Notes: generated from the sequence alone by a model not told the origin. A DNA stretch of 64,000 nt from Auanema rhodensis (GCA_964057225.1 OZ059895.1:15652001-15716000), one strand, 5' to 3'. Positions 35,154-54,331 are shown, counted from the stretch's first letter. Numbers and translations: made by a program.

Positions 35154-36223
35154 ATGAACGTCGTCTACTTCTTATTCCTCACATTCGTTATCGTCTCTGC
35201 CGACAACGTCTTCTGGATCTCTACTGAACTTCAACGTGTTAGTTGGGAAGATCGTTGCCAAAACTTCTGTTCCAAGCCAGCCTTCCAGGTGTGTTTTATT
35301 TTCTCAGATGATCAAGCCGGTTCTTACCGAGTTGCCTATCTTTATTTCTTTCAAAAAAACTTTATTTACCCACTCATTTCTTCTTTTTTCAGATTGAGGA
35401 ACTTCTTCTTCCTAACATGGATACCATCAGTCATCGCTGGAAGGCTGACATTCAGAATACTTTCCATCGTACTGTCTCCAGATGGCAGTCCGGAAATTCT
35501 GATGATCTTGCTATGTCATTTTCCATTTTTGGAATTGATTCCCTCACTTCTGCTCCACGCCGTTGCGGAGAAACCGAAGCTATTCGTGTTTTCCCAACCA
35601 AGCAAGTAGCAATGATTCGTCCTCGTCGTCATGAAGGATCTATTGCTCAGCAATTGAGCGACTCAAACAAGCGTCTCGTTGAGGTAAGAACTCTTCCTTT
35701 TAATGAACCATATCTAAATATGTTTTTCTTTCAGCTTCGCGGAAACTGTTTCAATGCCACTTTACTTGTCGAGAAGCATCTTGAGAAATGTCCCGATTGT
35801 CCTGATACGGATAAGCTTCAACAACTCGAAGAACAATCATCTCTCTTCGCTGGATTCTTGGCCAAGATGGAAGAGCGAGAACGTCTTCTCCTCATTGCTA
35901 TTGCCGTCTGCGGATTGTTGGCTGTTCTCTCACTCGCTAGCCTTGTCATCCTTCTCGTCAAGAACCGTAGCTGTACTGCTAAGTCGTGCTCTTCGAGCTC
36001 ATCGACTTCCGGACCATCTCCATACTACTATCCTCAATACATTCCTGAGGATTTACCTAAGATCAATTCCCCAGCTCGTTATGATATTCCATGGCGTAGC
36101 TCTCCCTTCTTGACCATCAGTAATGCTTCCACAACTCGTCGTGCTGACACTGTAACCACTGAATATGAAGAAATAAGCCCAAACACAAGCATTGGAACCA
36201 ACGATTCTGGACTTATCGTCTAG
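35154..36223 (+). CDS. Type I membrane protein, nematode-type
   Basis: Exons 35154-35288, 35393-35683 and 35735-36223 give 304 residues. Residues 1-16 are a signal peptide (MNVVYFLFLTFVIVSA). The ectodomain (about 17-190) has six or so cysteines, including CQNFC near the N-terminus and CLxxxxxC-like spacing before the membrane (CFNATL, then CPDCPD). A single helix follows (LLLIAIAVCGLLAVLSLASL, then VILLV). The cytoplasmic tail of about 90 residues is Ser/Tyr/Pro-rich (SPYYYPQYIPED, TEYEEISPNTS). Codon use is GC-richer than its neighbours, suggesting high expression. A strong TATA box is present. I do not recognise the family. Confidence 0.85.
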
Positions 36224-36813
36224 ATTGTGCAATCGAATAGCTTGCCTATTGAGGCCCTCAAGTCTTTCCTCTTTCGATCTTCATTTCATTTTTCTTTTTT
36301 TTCTGGAAATTTCTTCATATTTGGTGTAAATATGTGTTGTTGTCATCTCACAAATTGTCGTGTTTTCAACTACGGGTTACTTTGAATGTTTTATTGTACA
36401 TATACCTTAACACAGATTTTTATATTTGTATATATTCATTAAATTGATAATTCATATTCATCATTTGCCATAATAAAAAATATTAATTTTCATAGAACTT
36501 CATAAGAAATATTCCGTAAAAACAGACATTTGAAAGAATTCTTATATGTTGGATAGCTATCACACACATCTTCATATCACATTGGAAGGGGGAGGGAGGA
36601 AAAATGGAGGGAGGGAAGGAGAAAAGAGGGAAAGAAATATTTGAACAACTTGTTCTTCTGCTTCTTCTTCTGCTTCCTCATAGTCGTCAATTTCACACAA
36701 AAATACTTCATGGAAGAGAGCAGCACACGTTGTTGACAAATATTTGACTAAATCTGCACAAAATAATCGTCTAGTATAGGCCCGTATATGGAATCTGATG
36801 AGCTTAGATGAGG
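36224..36813. other. Convergent intergenic space
   Basis: 3' flanks of the membrane-protein gene (+) and of the GABA receptor gene (-). A G/A-rich stretch lies at 36585-36635. No gene. Confidence 0.5.
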
Positions 36814-39800
36814 TCAGTTAGATACTGACGGAATGTGCACGAATTCATCTATCTCGTCTGGTATCCAATACAGAAATGCTATCCAGTAAACAACATTAAA
36901 CAGGATATATAAGGTTGGAAAAATTATTTTTGATACGTTATCGATACGATTAACAACCTGCAAATAATAGTTTGTTACCATAATCACATGATTAGAGTTA
37001 GTGTGGATATACCTTTGCAGGATCTCTCATTTTAAGTTTTTGCCTGGCTCGTGCAGCTTTAACAGCCATTCGATAGAACACTGTAATGTTTGTATAATAT
37101 GGAGAATATTGATATGCTGATGATCTTACTAGAGCTTTGTTGTGTATTTGATTTTGATAATAATCTCCGATACCATGGACGATTATCTTCAGGCAGTGTC
37201 AATGTTTCAACCTTAACAGCATGAAAGTGAACGGCTTTTAAAGGATGAAGAACTGAAGAGCTATACCTGCAATGTGTCTCGTCTTGCTCCCATTAAACCT
37301 GCAGTAAACATTCTCATCTTTTCCATCTATAATTTAAAGAATTTCATAAGCAATAAAATATGGTCTGTAAGCTTGTCTTACAGCTGTATTTGAATCCAGT
37401 CCCTTGAGATCATGTACTTGCTTCCTTATATAGACTATATGAGCATAATTAATTACAGCATATTCAACCATAGCCGCAAATGCGAATCCGAAGCATGCCC
37501 TTAATTAAATGAAACGTGAAGAGAATTCACATATGTTCAAGAACAAGTTGCACTTATGTTGAAATGTTCTAATAAAGTATAAATATATATATGATCTTAC
37601 AGAATATAAATATCTAATGCTGTTGAATGAGATACTTTCGGCAAGTCAGTACGTAGACCGAAGCCAAGTGTAGACATGGACAACACCGTCATGATACCTG
37701 ATGCACATATGTAAGAAGACGATAATGCTTGTTGCAATCACATACCTAATGCTACACGTGCTGGAGAAGCTTCTTTGTTTATCCAAAAGCTGACCCATGA
37801 CATGACCACAAGCAGCGTACATGGAGTATAAATTTGTAAAACATAATAACCTTGTTGACGTTGTAACTTGAAATAAACTTTCAACACGGATGCATCTGAA
37901 GATGGTGATTTTACATCTTTTTTTTTTTCAAAATTCAATTAGGCAAACCTTTGTTCGGATATCGATAATCTGATATATTATGCTCGGATTTATAAAGACC
38001 AATAACTTTATATTGCGAAAGCATGTTACCCATCTTGGCATCAAGTTCGACATCTTTCCAATTATAAATTATGTCATTCGTAAAATATCCCAAAGATCCT
38101 ATTTCAATTGGACAAGCCTAATAAGACAGAAATTGCTTTTTGAACAGCCGAAACGACAATATGTACCTGACTGTCCATTGGAAATTTGCGAAGATACATA
38201 TGACATCTAGTACGAATTGTTAATCTTTAAATCAATCAATAAAGGTTAAAACAATACAAAACCAAAGCTTATACCTTTGTGATACATGTACTTGTCCATC
38301 TGATCTAACTCGAAAAAGAATATTTGGAACAGTTAATGTGTGCAGATATGATTGTCGGCCATTCCTAACATATGTATCCGGAACCTAAAGTACATTTATA
38401 TACAATCAATCGATTATTATTACAAATTCTCAAATCTTACCCATATATCTTTGAGCATTTTGCTGGCTAGCGGAATTTCAGCTTTACTAGGATTTATAGG
38501 AGTAAACGCTAAACGACGATCTAACCATTTCTGTCGAAAATAACAATCCAAAGAGAATTCCTGCAAATATTTCTAATAAACAGATTAAAAATTAAAAACG
38601 ACGTGAAGTTGGACACGTATGCAACCGCTCATCATGAGCCTATTTGGCGAAAAAGTAAAATGATTCAGGATTGACGTGAAACACGTGAAACGACAGCAAT
38701 TACTCTCTAATATGCAAATTTTTGTTTATGTTTATCATCGCCTCAGGCATATTTGTGTTTCATAATCTTTGATAAATAATATTTCAACTCAATGAAAGAA
38801 TAATTTGAAAAGAAATTCTTCATTATATTTCCACTAGTATTTCCCGCAATATGAAATGACAGTCATAGTTTTATAACAAGCTCAGAAACATATAGATATA
38901 TATATATTCAGTTTATGAATACATCGTAGTTTATTTCGAAATGTGACTTTCGTTTCATCAACTCAAATATTTAAGGGTTTAAAAGCTATTATATCACTAA
39001 GATCATATAAAACATCGTTATTTTCAGCTAATCAAACGTATTCTATATGGCTTTGTATGCATTCAAAATTCAGAATAAATGGAATATAAAGCATTTCGGG
39101 TCATTCTTTGAGTCATTGCTACAATTCATCTATTCTATCTCTACATTTTCCTCAATTCTTTCCATAACTTATAAACATCTTCCATATAAGATCACAAGAA
39201 TACAAGAGAGAGAGAGAGAGAGAGAGAGCGCGAGGGAGAGGGAGAGAGGGAGGGAGGTTCAAACTGCTGTATAAGACAAGTTGATAAACAATTTCTAAAA
39301 AGGCGATGTTGCTCTTTATGCACAGCTATGTCCGCGTGTCAAGTAGTGGCATTTAGTCATTCATAGCAGCAGTTTCTTGATTGTTTCTTGCCTGTTTTTC
39401 CTAGTCAAAACATACATCTAAACAGACAAGAAAGGAAAAGAAAACATTCTGCTCTTTCCTTTTTGATCCTGATCATGTGTTGCAACACCATGTTAAGCAA
39501 TAACTCTGTCAGCTCATCATCTTCAGCTTCATCCTACTCTCTGTCTTCACTGTTCCACCTTTCACTCACACATCCTCATCATCATCATAAACCCTCTTTA
39601 CGCTTTGATTAATATATTCAAGATGATGATTATTCTAATACAACATGACGTTGTGAGATGATTATGATCACGATCTCAACATGAAACATCTGCGTTGATG
39701 TTGATTGTCATCTCAAAAAACATATTTTCTTTGAATAATTCAATGTTAAGACTTATATGGATTAGTAGACAAACAATATGTAAACAACTATATATCTATG

Positions 39801-40212
39801 GCTTACCATATTCTGCTCCGAAATCGGTCCCATACTTCTCACACTAATATCTACTTCAACCCGTAACGGTGAGCCATCTGAAACAGAGCCAAACATATAT
39901 GTGAATGAAGCTGAATCAAAAGCAATTTGCCTGGATTTTGAGGACGAAAATTCTTGTCCTGGTTGAGTAATATGGTATCTAGTAACTTAGTTGTATATCG
40001 TATTAATGTTGTGTTATATGTTGATCTTTAAAAAAGAAAAGAAAATGTCATATGGATTGTGAGCAGGACGTAGCATTCAGCTCTGGTGAGAGCAGCTCTC
40101 GTCACAGTGCTTGATGATTAGCGCCAACATACCTGTGATTTCTAAATGCTGCTATAGTAAGGTTTTGAGATTGAACAGCAGTTGAAAGAGATAAAATCAG
40201 AACGAATAGCAT
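36814..40212 (-). CDS. lgc-37: GABA-A-type Cys-loop subunit, LGC-37/HG1-like
   Basis: Chloride-channel subunit gated by GABA in neuron or muscle membranes. Twelve or more exons on the minus strand, starting after a GCTTTCAG acceptor. The signal peptide is [15 protein letters not shown]. Landmarks are [38 protein letters not shown] and the Cys-loop (C-x13-[16 protein letters not shown]). They continue with M1 ([20 protein letters not shown]), M2 ([19 protein letters not shown], an anion-type PAR filter), M3 ([18 protein letters not shown]) and M4 near the end ([20 protein letters not shown]). M2 position 6' is Met. A GC-AG intron lies at 39878-39930. The symbol is an inference from resemblance and from its divergent GAB-1-like neighbour. 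Confidence 0.88.
39207..39258. repeat. GA-rich microsatellite in receptor intron
   Basis: (GA)n grading into GGGA units, inside the roughly 1.25-kb intron of the minus-strand receptor gene. Confidence 0.9.
39878..39930 (-). other. GC-AG intron in LGC-37-like gene
   Basis: 53 nt, donor CCAG|GCAAAT, acceptor GTTTCAG|AT, phase 1. It yields the family-consistent [19 protein letters not shown]; the unspliced frame does not. Confidence 0.85.
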
Positions 40213-40543
40213 CCGATTGAATCTGAAAGCAATTGGTACATGATTACGAGGTTAATTAGCTCAAGCAAGAAGAACTGCCTAGAACAGATACAAGACACAA
40301 AAAGAAAAAGGAAAAGCAAGTATACTTAAAATGAAAAACTTCTTGTGCTTCAACAGGCTTTAAGGTTGCGAATTTAGAGCTATCTAAGACAATCGTCTAA
40401 CAAGATTGGCTTTCTATCTCTCTTTAATGCCCTGAGGGCATGATTGAGTACGACTTCATTGGCCATTTAAATACATTTTCGACGTCGTCAACTCAACATA
40501 CACAGATCTTGTGTTGTGAAGAAGGAGAGCAGAGTTTTGTTGA

Positions 40544-40699
40544 ATGTTTCGTTTATCGTCACAGGTTTCAACGGATAAACAATCGAAAACAATTGCAACT
40601 ATCGAAACCATGATATCTACACAACGTCATTCAGTGGCTTCTGGAAGACGGATTCCACCACTCTTTCCCTTTATCTTGTGTAGAAGGATATGTGCTTGA
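40544..40699 (+). CDS. Orphan short ORF, 51 residues
   Basis: Starts 332 bp upstream of the LGC-37-like start on the opposite strand. Basic and Ser/Thr-rich (MFRLSSQVSTDKQSKTIATI), with no signal peptide. It contains a possible donor (TCACAG|GTTTCA) after the seventh codon, so it could be a first exon. Function unknown; may be chance. Confidence 0.2.
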   Translation: MFRLSSQVSTDKQSKTIATIETMISTQRHSVASGRRIPPLFPFILCRRICA

Positions 40700-41317
40700 G
40701 AGATATATATCACAGGACATAACCTCACATGAAATTGGGTATTGTATCAGATGAGAACACAGAAGATCAAGCTGGTTGACCAACAACCAAAAAGAAAACG
40801 AAAGCTAGTGAAAGTAAATTAGAGAGAATAAAAAGTAATGGCAGCACATCTGAAAACAATAAACTGAAAAATGCAATTCAGTATTCGGACTTTCATTTCG
40901 AGAATTCAAAACTATTTTTGCTTCAAATCCTTTTCAAGTACAGCAGCAGCATATAAGCTATGAGCAAAAAGCATACACGATGATGCCTAATAACACAGAA
41001 GAAATGTTATCTGACTTATGAATCAGAAGTGAAATTGGCTTAATAAGCTTAAAACTTGGAATATATGCAGCAAATCACATAGTTTTTGTGGTTTTTTTCT
41101 CAATTAGATATCATGAAAATTGAGGAAAAGATATGAAAAACGACTTTATAGTATGCTGAGCCCATTAGATGCATATTGAGCCATTCTATGCTTGTTCATG
41201 CTTTATGAACATTCTTCTTGTAAGAGCATGTTCAGACCACACAGACAAAAAGTCCCAAAGCGACTTTCTGCCTGTCATTGCTACGCGAGAGAGTCATTCT
41301 GATCGTGGTGGTAACGA

Positions 41318-41350
<33 letters not shown>

Positions 41351-41738
41351 AAGAGAGAGAGGGGGTGGTGATAGTAGAATATCATTAATGAGACATACAA
41401 CATATACACAGGTTAGAAACAATATATAACTAGAGTTTCTTGTGAAAGATCTTTGAATAGACAATGACTTCACTTTGAAATGTTCTCTCAATCCTCTCTC
41501 CCCTCTCTCTCTTTCTCTCTCGCAATCTCTCTTTCCTACTTGGAATGCTCAGATCATCTATCTTACTATTCGAAGACACAGAAAAATGTATTCAATGAAT
41601 ACTGTTTGAAATAAATATTAAGCTTATATGTATATACATAGATACATTCACATTGAACATGTTTTTCTTAAAAATTTAAGTAAAAAGATCGTTTATCAAC
41701 CACTCAGTGCAAATCTTTGAAGTCAAAAAAAGTGGAAG

Positions 41739-41818
41739 AAGAAGAAGAAGAAGACAAGAAGGAACAAGCTAAAACAGATAGAAGAAGCAGACGAAGAAGA
41801 AGAAGAAGAAGAAAAAGG
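41739..41818. repeat. Imperfect (AAG)n tract
   Basis: About 80 bp rich in GAA/GAAG units. Confidence 0.85.
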
Positions 41819-42116
41819 GAGAAAGTACTGGATGAAAAAGAAAAATAAATGAGTTGAAACAGGGCTTATGGATGTGTGACACCACATACACATATATACA
41901 AGATACATATGTATTCAGTTTTGAGCTTTGTCTCCGAACTCTTCATTCTATTTTGAGCTTCAAGCTTCGGTTTGTTCCTTCTCTGAAATCTGGCTCGATT
42001 ACACTTTTGACTTTCTATCATACCATGAGTCATTATACTGTTATCGTATACAGAATGTTGAACATGATGAATCAGAAAAGATATTGCATCATGATCTCTT
42101 CCACAGCTTGAATCCT

Positions 42117-42118
<2 letters not shown>

Positions 42119-42158
<40 letters not shown>

Positions 42159-42169
42159 TCTCTCTCTCT
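42119..42169. repeat. (CT)n microsatellite
   Basis: About 25 units with one CC interruption. Confidence 0.95.
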
Positions 42170-42812
42170 TTGTTCATGTTTCTTCTTCCCTTTCTCTTCC
42201 ATTTCAGGTAATATGTACATATACATGTCAGAGTTAACACTCATCTGAATCCATTGTGTCGATGTATGAGATGTACACGGAGATCATCCATTGGGATTAA
42301 GCTACATGTTATATGAGATAAGTATTGAATTGAGAAATGCAATGCAACCGATACTTGTTGATGAAGTTAACACACAACACCACATTTTCACGTCTCAAGT
42401 CTCACGTGTGAGTGTCATTCGATTTTCGAAAAAAAAAAAACATAATTAGCATATGGAAAGTGGAAAAAAATATTTGGGAAATAAGAAAAATACTTTTTTT
42501 TTGTTTTTTATATCAAATTATTTCTTCATATTGTATGGAATATGCCCTATTCTTGTTAAATAATGAACCATAGATGATAGGCTTTTTCTATTCTCTTAGT
42601 TTGATATTCACATCTGGGTATTTCCCTCTTTCTCTCTCTCTCTCTACTGTATGAGCTGCCAGATTCACATGTCTTATCTATCTTGCCATTCAATCTATGA
42701 ACCATCACTCTCGATATTCTAGATTTTAATTGAACAGCAAAAAGGAAGAAGAATAAAGTGATGTGCCATGCACCTTATGTATATGAAAGAACATCAGATA
42801 CAGAAGCATGTC

Positions 42813-42814
42813 GA

Positions 42815-42867
<53 letters not shown>
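42813..42867. repeat. (CT)n microsatellite
   Basis: About 26 units with one TT interruption. Confidence 0.95.
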
Positions 42868-42870
<3 letters not shown>

Positions 42871-43122
42871 TCTTTCTATTAGTTCTCAATCTGTTTCTGT
42901 TCCGAGTCTCTTGATTGATATAACGTAAGTTACGAGAATACAAAAAGACAGCAAACTCGAAAGACCGGAAATAGAATTTAACATCCAGCCTAGCCAGCCA
43001 AAGTTCGGTTGAAACATGTTGAGATCACGGATTTATAGACATCTGAGTCTGGCGTCTGTATTGATTCGAACAAAAATAATTGATTTGAAGAGTGTGAGTG
43101 TTGATGAAACATGTCTGCACGG

Positions 43123-43164
43123 CTCATAGCACCGAGCTCATAGCACCGAACTCATAGCACGGAA
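43123..43164. repeat. 14-bp tandem repeat, three copies
   Basis: Unit CTCATAGCACCGAG, three head-to-tail copies with two substitutions in the third; a partial fourth follows. Confidence 0.95.
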
Positions 43165-44238
43165 CTCCGGAAGAATTCCGAAACACCAAGTTCACAGCAC
43201 AGAGACATGAGATAGGAGCCGTAGAACAGTAAAAGAATGATCTTTAGAGATAAGAAATACTTTCCATTTCACTGAATATGATAAGATATTAAGAAACATA
43301 CTGGCTGCTGACATACATACTCTCACACCTAACGATGTTAGGGATTTTGCTGAGAAAAAACAGGAAAAAATCTTAAAATACTTTGATAATTGAATGAAAC
43401 ATGATGATAATTGGCTAAGTTGAAGAGCAAAACTTGAAAGAAAAGGTTGGAACATAGAGTTCGTCAAAGAGAGAGAGAAGAGAGAAAGAGAGTAAGAGAC
43501 TGTGATGAATTGAATTCATGTAAGAGAAGATGAATACAGCTTCAAAATATTGGAAGAGATACATTCTGGATAAGGAACACATGAATGAATTGAATGAGAA
43601 TACGTTTAAGGGATGGTAGAAGAGGAGAAAGGAGAGGGGGATGGTGTTACGAAGAGGAGGATGACTGACGTACAGAGTGACATAGTATTCACAGCAGAGC
43701 AGATGATTCTAGAGATGTTTGAAAAGAAAGCTTTGAGATTAGGAAGTGAATAGGCTGCTTTAGGAGATAATGCGTAACTGGGAATAAACGATAGGAAAAT
43801 AGAGAAAACGAGGATGAAGTGAAGGGTATCCAATAGACTGAGCCGAAGATGAAGTTGTTGTGTTCTTGCTGGCTAATTTTCATATATGATATTCGGAACT
43901 TGAGTAAAGACAGGCTGAAAATCAACGAGTAAGCTGAAGAAAAATGAAAATTTAAAACTGAAAGAGCAAATCCTTGGCGACCCCATTTGAACCGCTAAAA
44001 TGGCCGGAGAGCATGAGCCGAGCTTGTCCCTAAGGAGCGTCAAAGTGGTGAAACACAAAAAATGAAAGAGGTTGACGTGTAAGAGCCAATTATCACCTCT
44101 TATCCAAGAGCAAGCTACAGATGATCTTGTGAAACCTGACTGAAACAAGAAAGGTCAGGGGTTCAAGCATTGACGTGCTAAGAATGCAGAAGAGATGTGG
44201 TGGGCGATGTTGGAGAGAAGGTGCATATAGCCGTAATG

Positions 44239-44243
44239 AGAGA

Positions 44244-44276
<33 letters not shown>

Positions 44277-44587
44277 GGCAAAGGCAGAGGACAAAGAAAT
44301 TTGTTTTGAAATGTTGATCAACAGAACCGTTTGTCTTCTATTCAGAGCACAATGAAATACGTCTTCGAAAATTTGGAAATTCAATTATAGAACATATTAT
44401 AGAGAACATATAAGTGCGATTAGAGCACATCAAATAACATCAACTATTCCTGATTATTGAAATAAATTACTAAAATTCTATTGCAAGATAAGAAGGAGGG
44501 ATGGAACATTGAAACTGAGAGAAAATATCAGAGGGAGAGAGAGAGAGAGAGAGAGAGAGAAAGTCAGAGAGAGAGAGAGAGAGAGAG
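44239..44587. repeat. Two (GA)n microsatellites
   Basis: 44239-44277 and 44529-44587, both on the purine-rich strand. Confidence 0.9.
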
Positions 44588-44763
44588 ATCATGCACCTTG
44601 TTCAACATGGCTTATAACATCATTTAAGAGAGGATATTCAATGAGTTCGAGATAAGTCCGTGAACGACACAACGACAGAAGGACAGGATGGAATGGAATT
44701 TCCTTCAGTTGATCTCTTACTGCAATCAGCCGAAAGAATGATCCGATTGAAGAGAGTCAAAAG

Positions 44764-44976
44764 ATGCTCTATGTGGATGTCTCGATTAGAAGGTCGACAT
44801 CTCTGTATGTTACCGGAAACATTGAGCTACATCGACGATGCGAACATGATTGGAAACTTGATCATGTTAGAAAGTTGAGATGTAACAAGGAATATGTGGA
44901 ATTGCTACGGAAAATTGTCCAGCATGGAAATAAGGGGGGGGGGGGAGGATGGGTGATTCATATGAAAATCACATGA
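44764..44976 (+). CDS. Orphan ORF with two open overlapping frames
   Basis: After an excellent acceptor (TTTCCTTCAG at about 44707) two plus-strand frames stay open together. One encodes MLYVDVSIRRSTSLYVTGNI and continues with KEYVELLRKIVQ before a poly-Gly run from a G tract. The other (44660-44878) encodes SAERMIRLKRVKRCSMWMSR. Codon content is less AT-rich than the surroundings. It could be an internal exon of an unmodelled gene or an upstream exon of the GAB-1-like gene. No family recognised. Confidence 0.22.
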   Translation: MLYVDVSIRRSTSLYVTGNIELHRRCEHDWKLDHVRKLRCNKEYVELLRKIVQHGNKGGGGGWVIHMKIT

Positions 44977-46024
44977 TGATAAAGAAATATGAAAGATTTT
45001 TGAAGAATTTCCATTTAAGGATATTCTGCGGATTTCGGCCCGAAAAGCTGTTCGAATGAACTAATGTTTACTTCCGTTGATCAAGTGCTGAAGAGCAGAC
45101 AGCGCAGCGTCGCAAAATTATGACCTCGATTGGAAGATGCACAGTAGATGATGTGTACGGGCAGACGAGAAAAAAACATTCACGGATTTCGTTCAATAAA
45201 GTTTAAACTGGACGAAAGGCCGTCAGTCAGTTGGATGTCTTCTTCATCTTCACACCGGAGCATCAAAATTCTTCTGTTGAGCTTATGCCACGCCCAGGTT
45301 CTCATTAAAGCTCCGCCCCCCCCCCCTACGTATGCTGATCGTCATCATCCTGTTGGAGAATACAAGTCCAGGAGATGAGCTGGTGCATAGATGAAATGCA
45401 GAAAGAAAGAAGGAGAGAGGGAGAGAGAGAGAGAGAAAAAAAAGAAAAGAGAAGGGGAGGGTGTAAGGAGTAGAAGAAAAGCCAGCCCCGCCCCTTCGTC
45501 TTGCCATTGACTCTTCAGCGAGTTGTCCAGACATATATCCAATATATGCCCTCCTATGCTATTCGAAAAGCATCGTTTTCCATTTTTTATCCGCACATAT
45601 GATCAGTTTGCATGTTACTTTCATTATTTCTGTTCATTCTTACTCTCAAGCCATTTAAGCTTTAAGCTCAGTTCATTGCATAACTACAAAGCTTCAAGAC
45701 ATTGCTGTTCCTTTTTCAATTTTGCTGTTAAGCCTATGCTTCTAACTGCTTTTTCAAATATGATTAACGACAACTTATTGTCCTCAATATCACTTAAATC
45801 CTAATTTGGAGAAACATTTTAGCTTCCTTCCAACCTTGTTTGTTCTAACTTATCCCGAAAAACAAAAAAGCAAATCTAAAAACTAATAAACTACATGAAG
45901 CTTCATCTAACCTCCAAAACAGTTGCATTACCTTGTGATTATTTGTCTGTGTTTTCTCCGAATGTCTCTTCTTTATTTTCTTTTTTCTTCTTCCTTTTCA
46001 ATATATACTTTCCAAATTTCAGGA

Positions 46025-52173
<6,149 letters not shown>

Positions 52174-52600
52174 GCTATTAAATTTCTTCAACTTTCTTTA
52201 CACGCTTCTGCACTGATGACATCAAATACAGAAGTATGAATCAACTAAAACTAAATCTCTACACGGCTTAAGAATTGAGACAAAACTTCTTTTAAAAGAT
52301 ATATTTGGGAAAAAAAACTGTTATAGAATGTATTTATAGCGGAAATTTCTTAGATTGATTAAGGAATGCTGCTTTACGAATCTTTAATTTGTACATAAAA
52401 ACGTTTTAAAATCTTTAATAGACAAATAAACTAATTTTCTATATTAATGCATATATATGTCAACAAAAATATGAATAAATATTACACGATATATACAACC
52501 GTTCATCTCAAAACTTAATTTTCAAATAAATTCCCTATACTTTACACGTCGCTGATTACGTACAGTACACGCGCAACTTACGTGACCGTAATTGCATGAC

Positions 52601-54279
52601 CTAATTACGGTAACTTCTATTAGATAGGCTACAGTATTTGAAAGGAAACTTTCGTTCCATTTCAATGATATGTGATTTCCTTTTGCTAATTATCATTGTT
52701 ACAAGCATAGCAATGACAAGTAGTATTATCTGATGATTCCAGCTTAACTCATTTACTGAGCCGAATATGTATAAGAAATTTTGCCAACAGCCCACGTCCG
52801 CTGGGCAATGAAAACGGCCTCGTTTCGATTCAAATCTGCAATTTCAATATAAATGCAATTCAAAAACTCCATTATGACCTGCTAAGTGGGAGTGTTGATT
52901 TAAGAGGTAGAAAGGAATATTTTTTCTCCACTACAACGAAAGATGATTTGATTGATGACCATACTAATCTGAATTCTGATGCTGTTTAAGTGATTCCAAG
53001 GAGTAAATATACTTATTAATAGCGCCGTTGATCGATCCTCTATTAAATGTGAAAATATATTCAGATTTAAGAGGCAGATAGCATTCAGTTGAGTTGGAGA
53101 CGAGATCAAAGGGTACATCAGCTCTGAAACAACTTATGAGAATTTCGTTTTGAAGTTGTTGCGAAGCTTACTCAAGAAAAGGAACTTCACATTTTCCGCA
53201 ATTGCAAAGCGAAATAGATCCCTCATTCTTCCACCAACTCAATAATTGCTGACGTAAATCAGAGCAATTCTATGAAAATGAATAATAGACTTCTGTACTT
53301 TTTCAACAAAGCAATTACCTTCATACTAATATCCAATATGCAGAAGCTTGAACTGTTTATTCCATATGTCAATTCCATAGTTCCACTCTCACATTTTCCT
53401 GCGCTATCTGAAAGAATAAAAAACGTTTTGTTCGTTTAAATGAAAAATGAAGTGTATGACCAGCTTTAATTGAGCGTATATGTCCTTGAAGCTCAACAAT
53501 ATCATTTGTGGAATAGCACTCTATATCGTCGTCGTCGTCGTCACCCTTCATTGTTACATTTCGAACAGTTTGTAGAATGTTCTCGCCAATCTATCATGTA
53601 AATTTCTATTGAATATAAATTTCTCATTTTGAAAAATAGTCTAAATGAAAGAAGACCTACATATTCATCTTCTAAAGTCAGAAAAGTGCTTGTCTTTCTC
53701 AGCTCAATGACCGATACCACGTTCATGCATATGTTATTCGTTACAATTCTGGAAAAAAAAAGCTTCCTCATGACTCAGCACAAAGTTGTAACTGACGGTT
53801 TGGCACATAAAATTTCTTTTCCATTTTTAAAACACTGTGTTTCATTAGATAATGAGGTCCAATGTTCATAAGAGAATTGTGTGTTAGGGGCACAATTCGT
53901 TGGAGTAATAGTTGTAGAACATTCATTAATTCTACCATGAAAAGGATCACATGTCCACGGGATTTGACTGAATATTCAGATCAGACCATTGATTAGAGGC
54001 ATGTCTATACCTGGCAATACCTTCACGAAAGATTATTTTCTTTTCGTCATTCGTATCAACAACATAAGAGAGAAAGCTGTCATTTGTAAAATCTTGATAT
54101 GCAGATTCTATATAATTCGGATATCCAGCTACAACTCCAAATAAAACCTTTCTAAACTGTCACATTTAAACATTTTATGAAAGATTGTCAACATACCTTA
54201 CAGATTGAGGAATATCCCATTTAAAATAGTACGCAAGAAATAATAATTCAAAAATATAAACAATTATCTGCGGTTTCAT
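52601..54279 (-). CDS. tctn-1: Tectonic family ciliary transition-zone protein
   Basis: Ten or so exons on the minus strand, phases consistent, introns 43-60 nt, about 440 residues. The N-terminus is a signal peptide (IIVYIFELLFLAYYF). Segments align by eye with the tectonic C-terminal domain: CDPFHGRINECSTTIT..NC, ICMNVVSVIELR, SSSFCILDISMKNCSDLRQQ (compare the GCxLxLxxxxxC block of TCTN1), STECYLPLKSEYIFTF and RGRFHCPADVGCWQNFLYIF, then a C-terminal helix (IILLVIAMLVTMIIS) and a short basic tail, as in TCTN2/3. The N-terminal Cys cluster of vertebrate tectonics is absent. An X-box lies 53 bp upstream, supporting both identity and start. Identification is from remembered family pattern, not a search. 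Confidence 0.7.
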
Positions 54280-54331
54280 TGACGAAGAAGGTGCATTCGT
54301 AGCGTTGTGTACGCATTCGACTGCTGACTGC

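Larger units (their letters stand above)
40213..46024. other. Shared upstream region of two divergent GABA receptor genes
   Basis: 5.8 kb between the two start codons. It carries (GA)n or (CT)n tracts at 41319-41362, 42119-42169, 42813-42867, 44239-44277 and 44529-44587, an (AAG)n tract at 41739-41818, a 3 x 14-bp tandem repeat at 43123-43164 and two small orphan ORFs (40544, 44764). From 43180 to 44640 the plus strand is strongly purine-rich. Confidence 0.5.

Noticed and set aside
37262-37310. Extension of the LGC-37-like exon with [11 protein letters not shown]
   Set aside because: Would need a 14-nt intron; a 46-nt intron starting after TTTACTGCAG keeps the frame instead.
44145-44195. Possible tRNA B-box (GGTTCAAGC)
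   Set aside because: No matching A-box, acceptor stem or anticodon arm.
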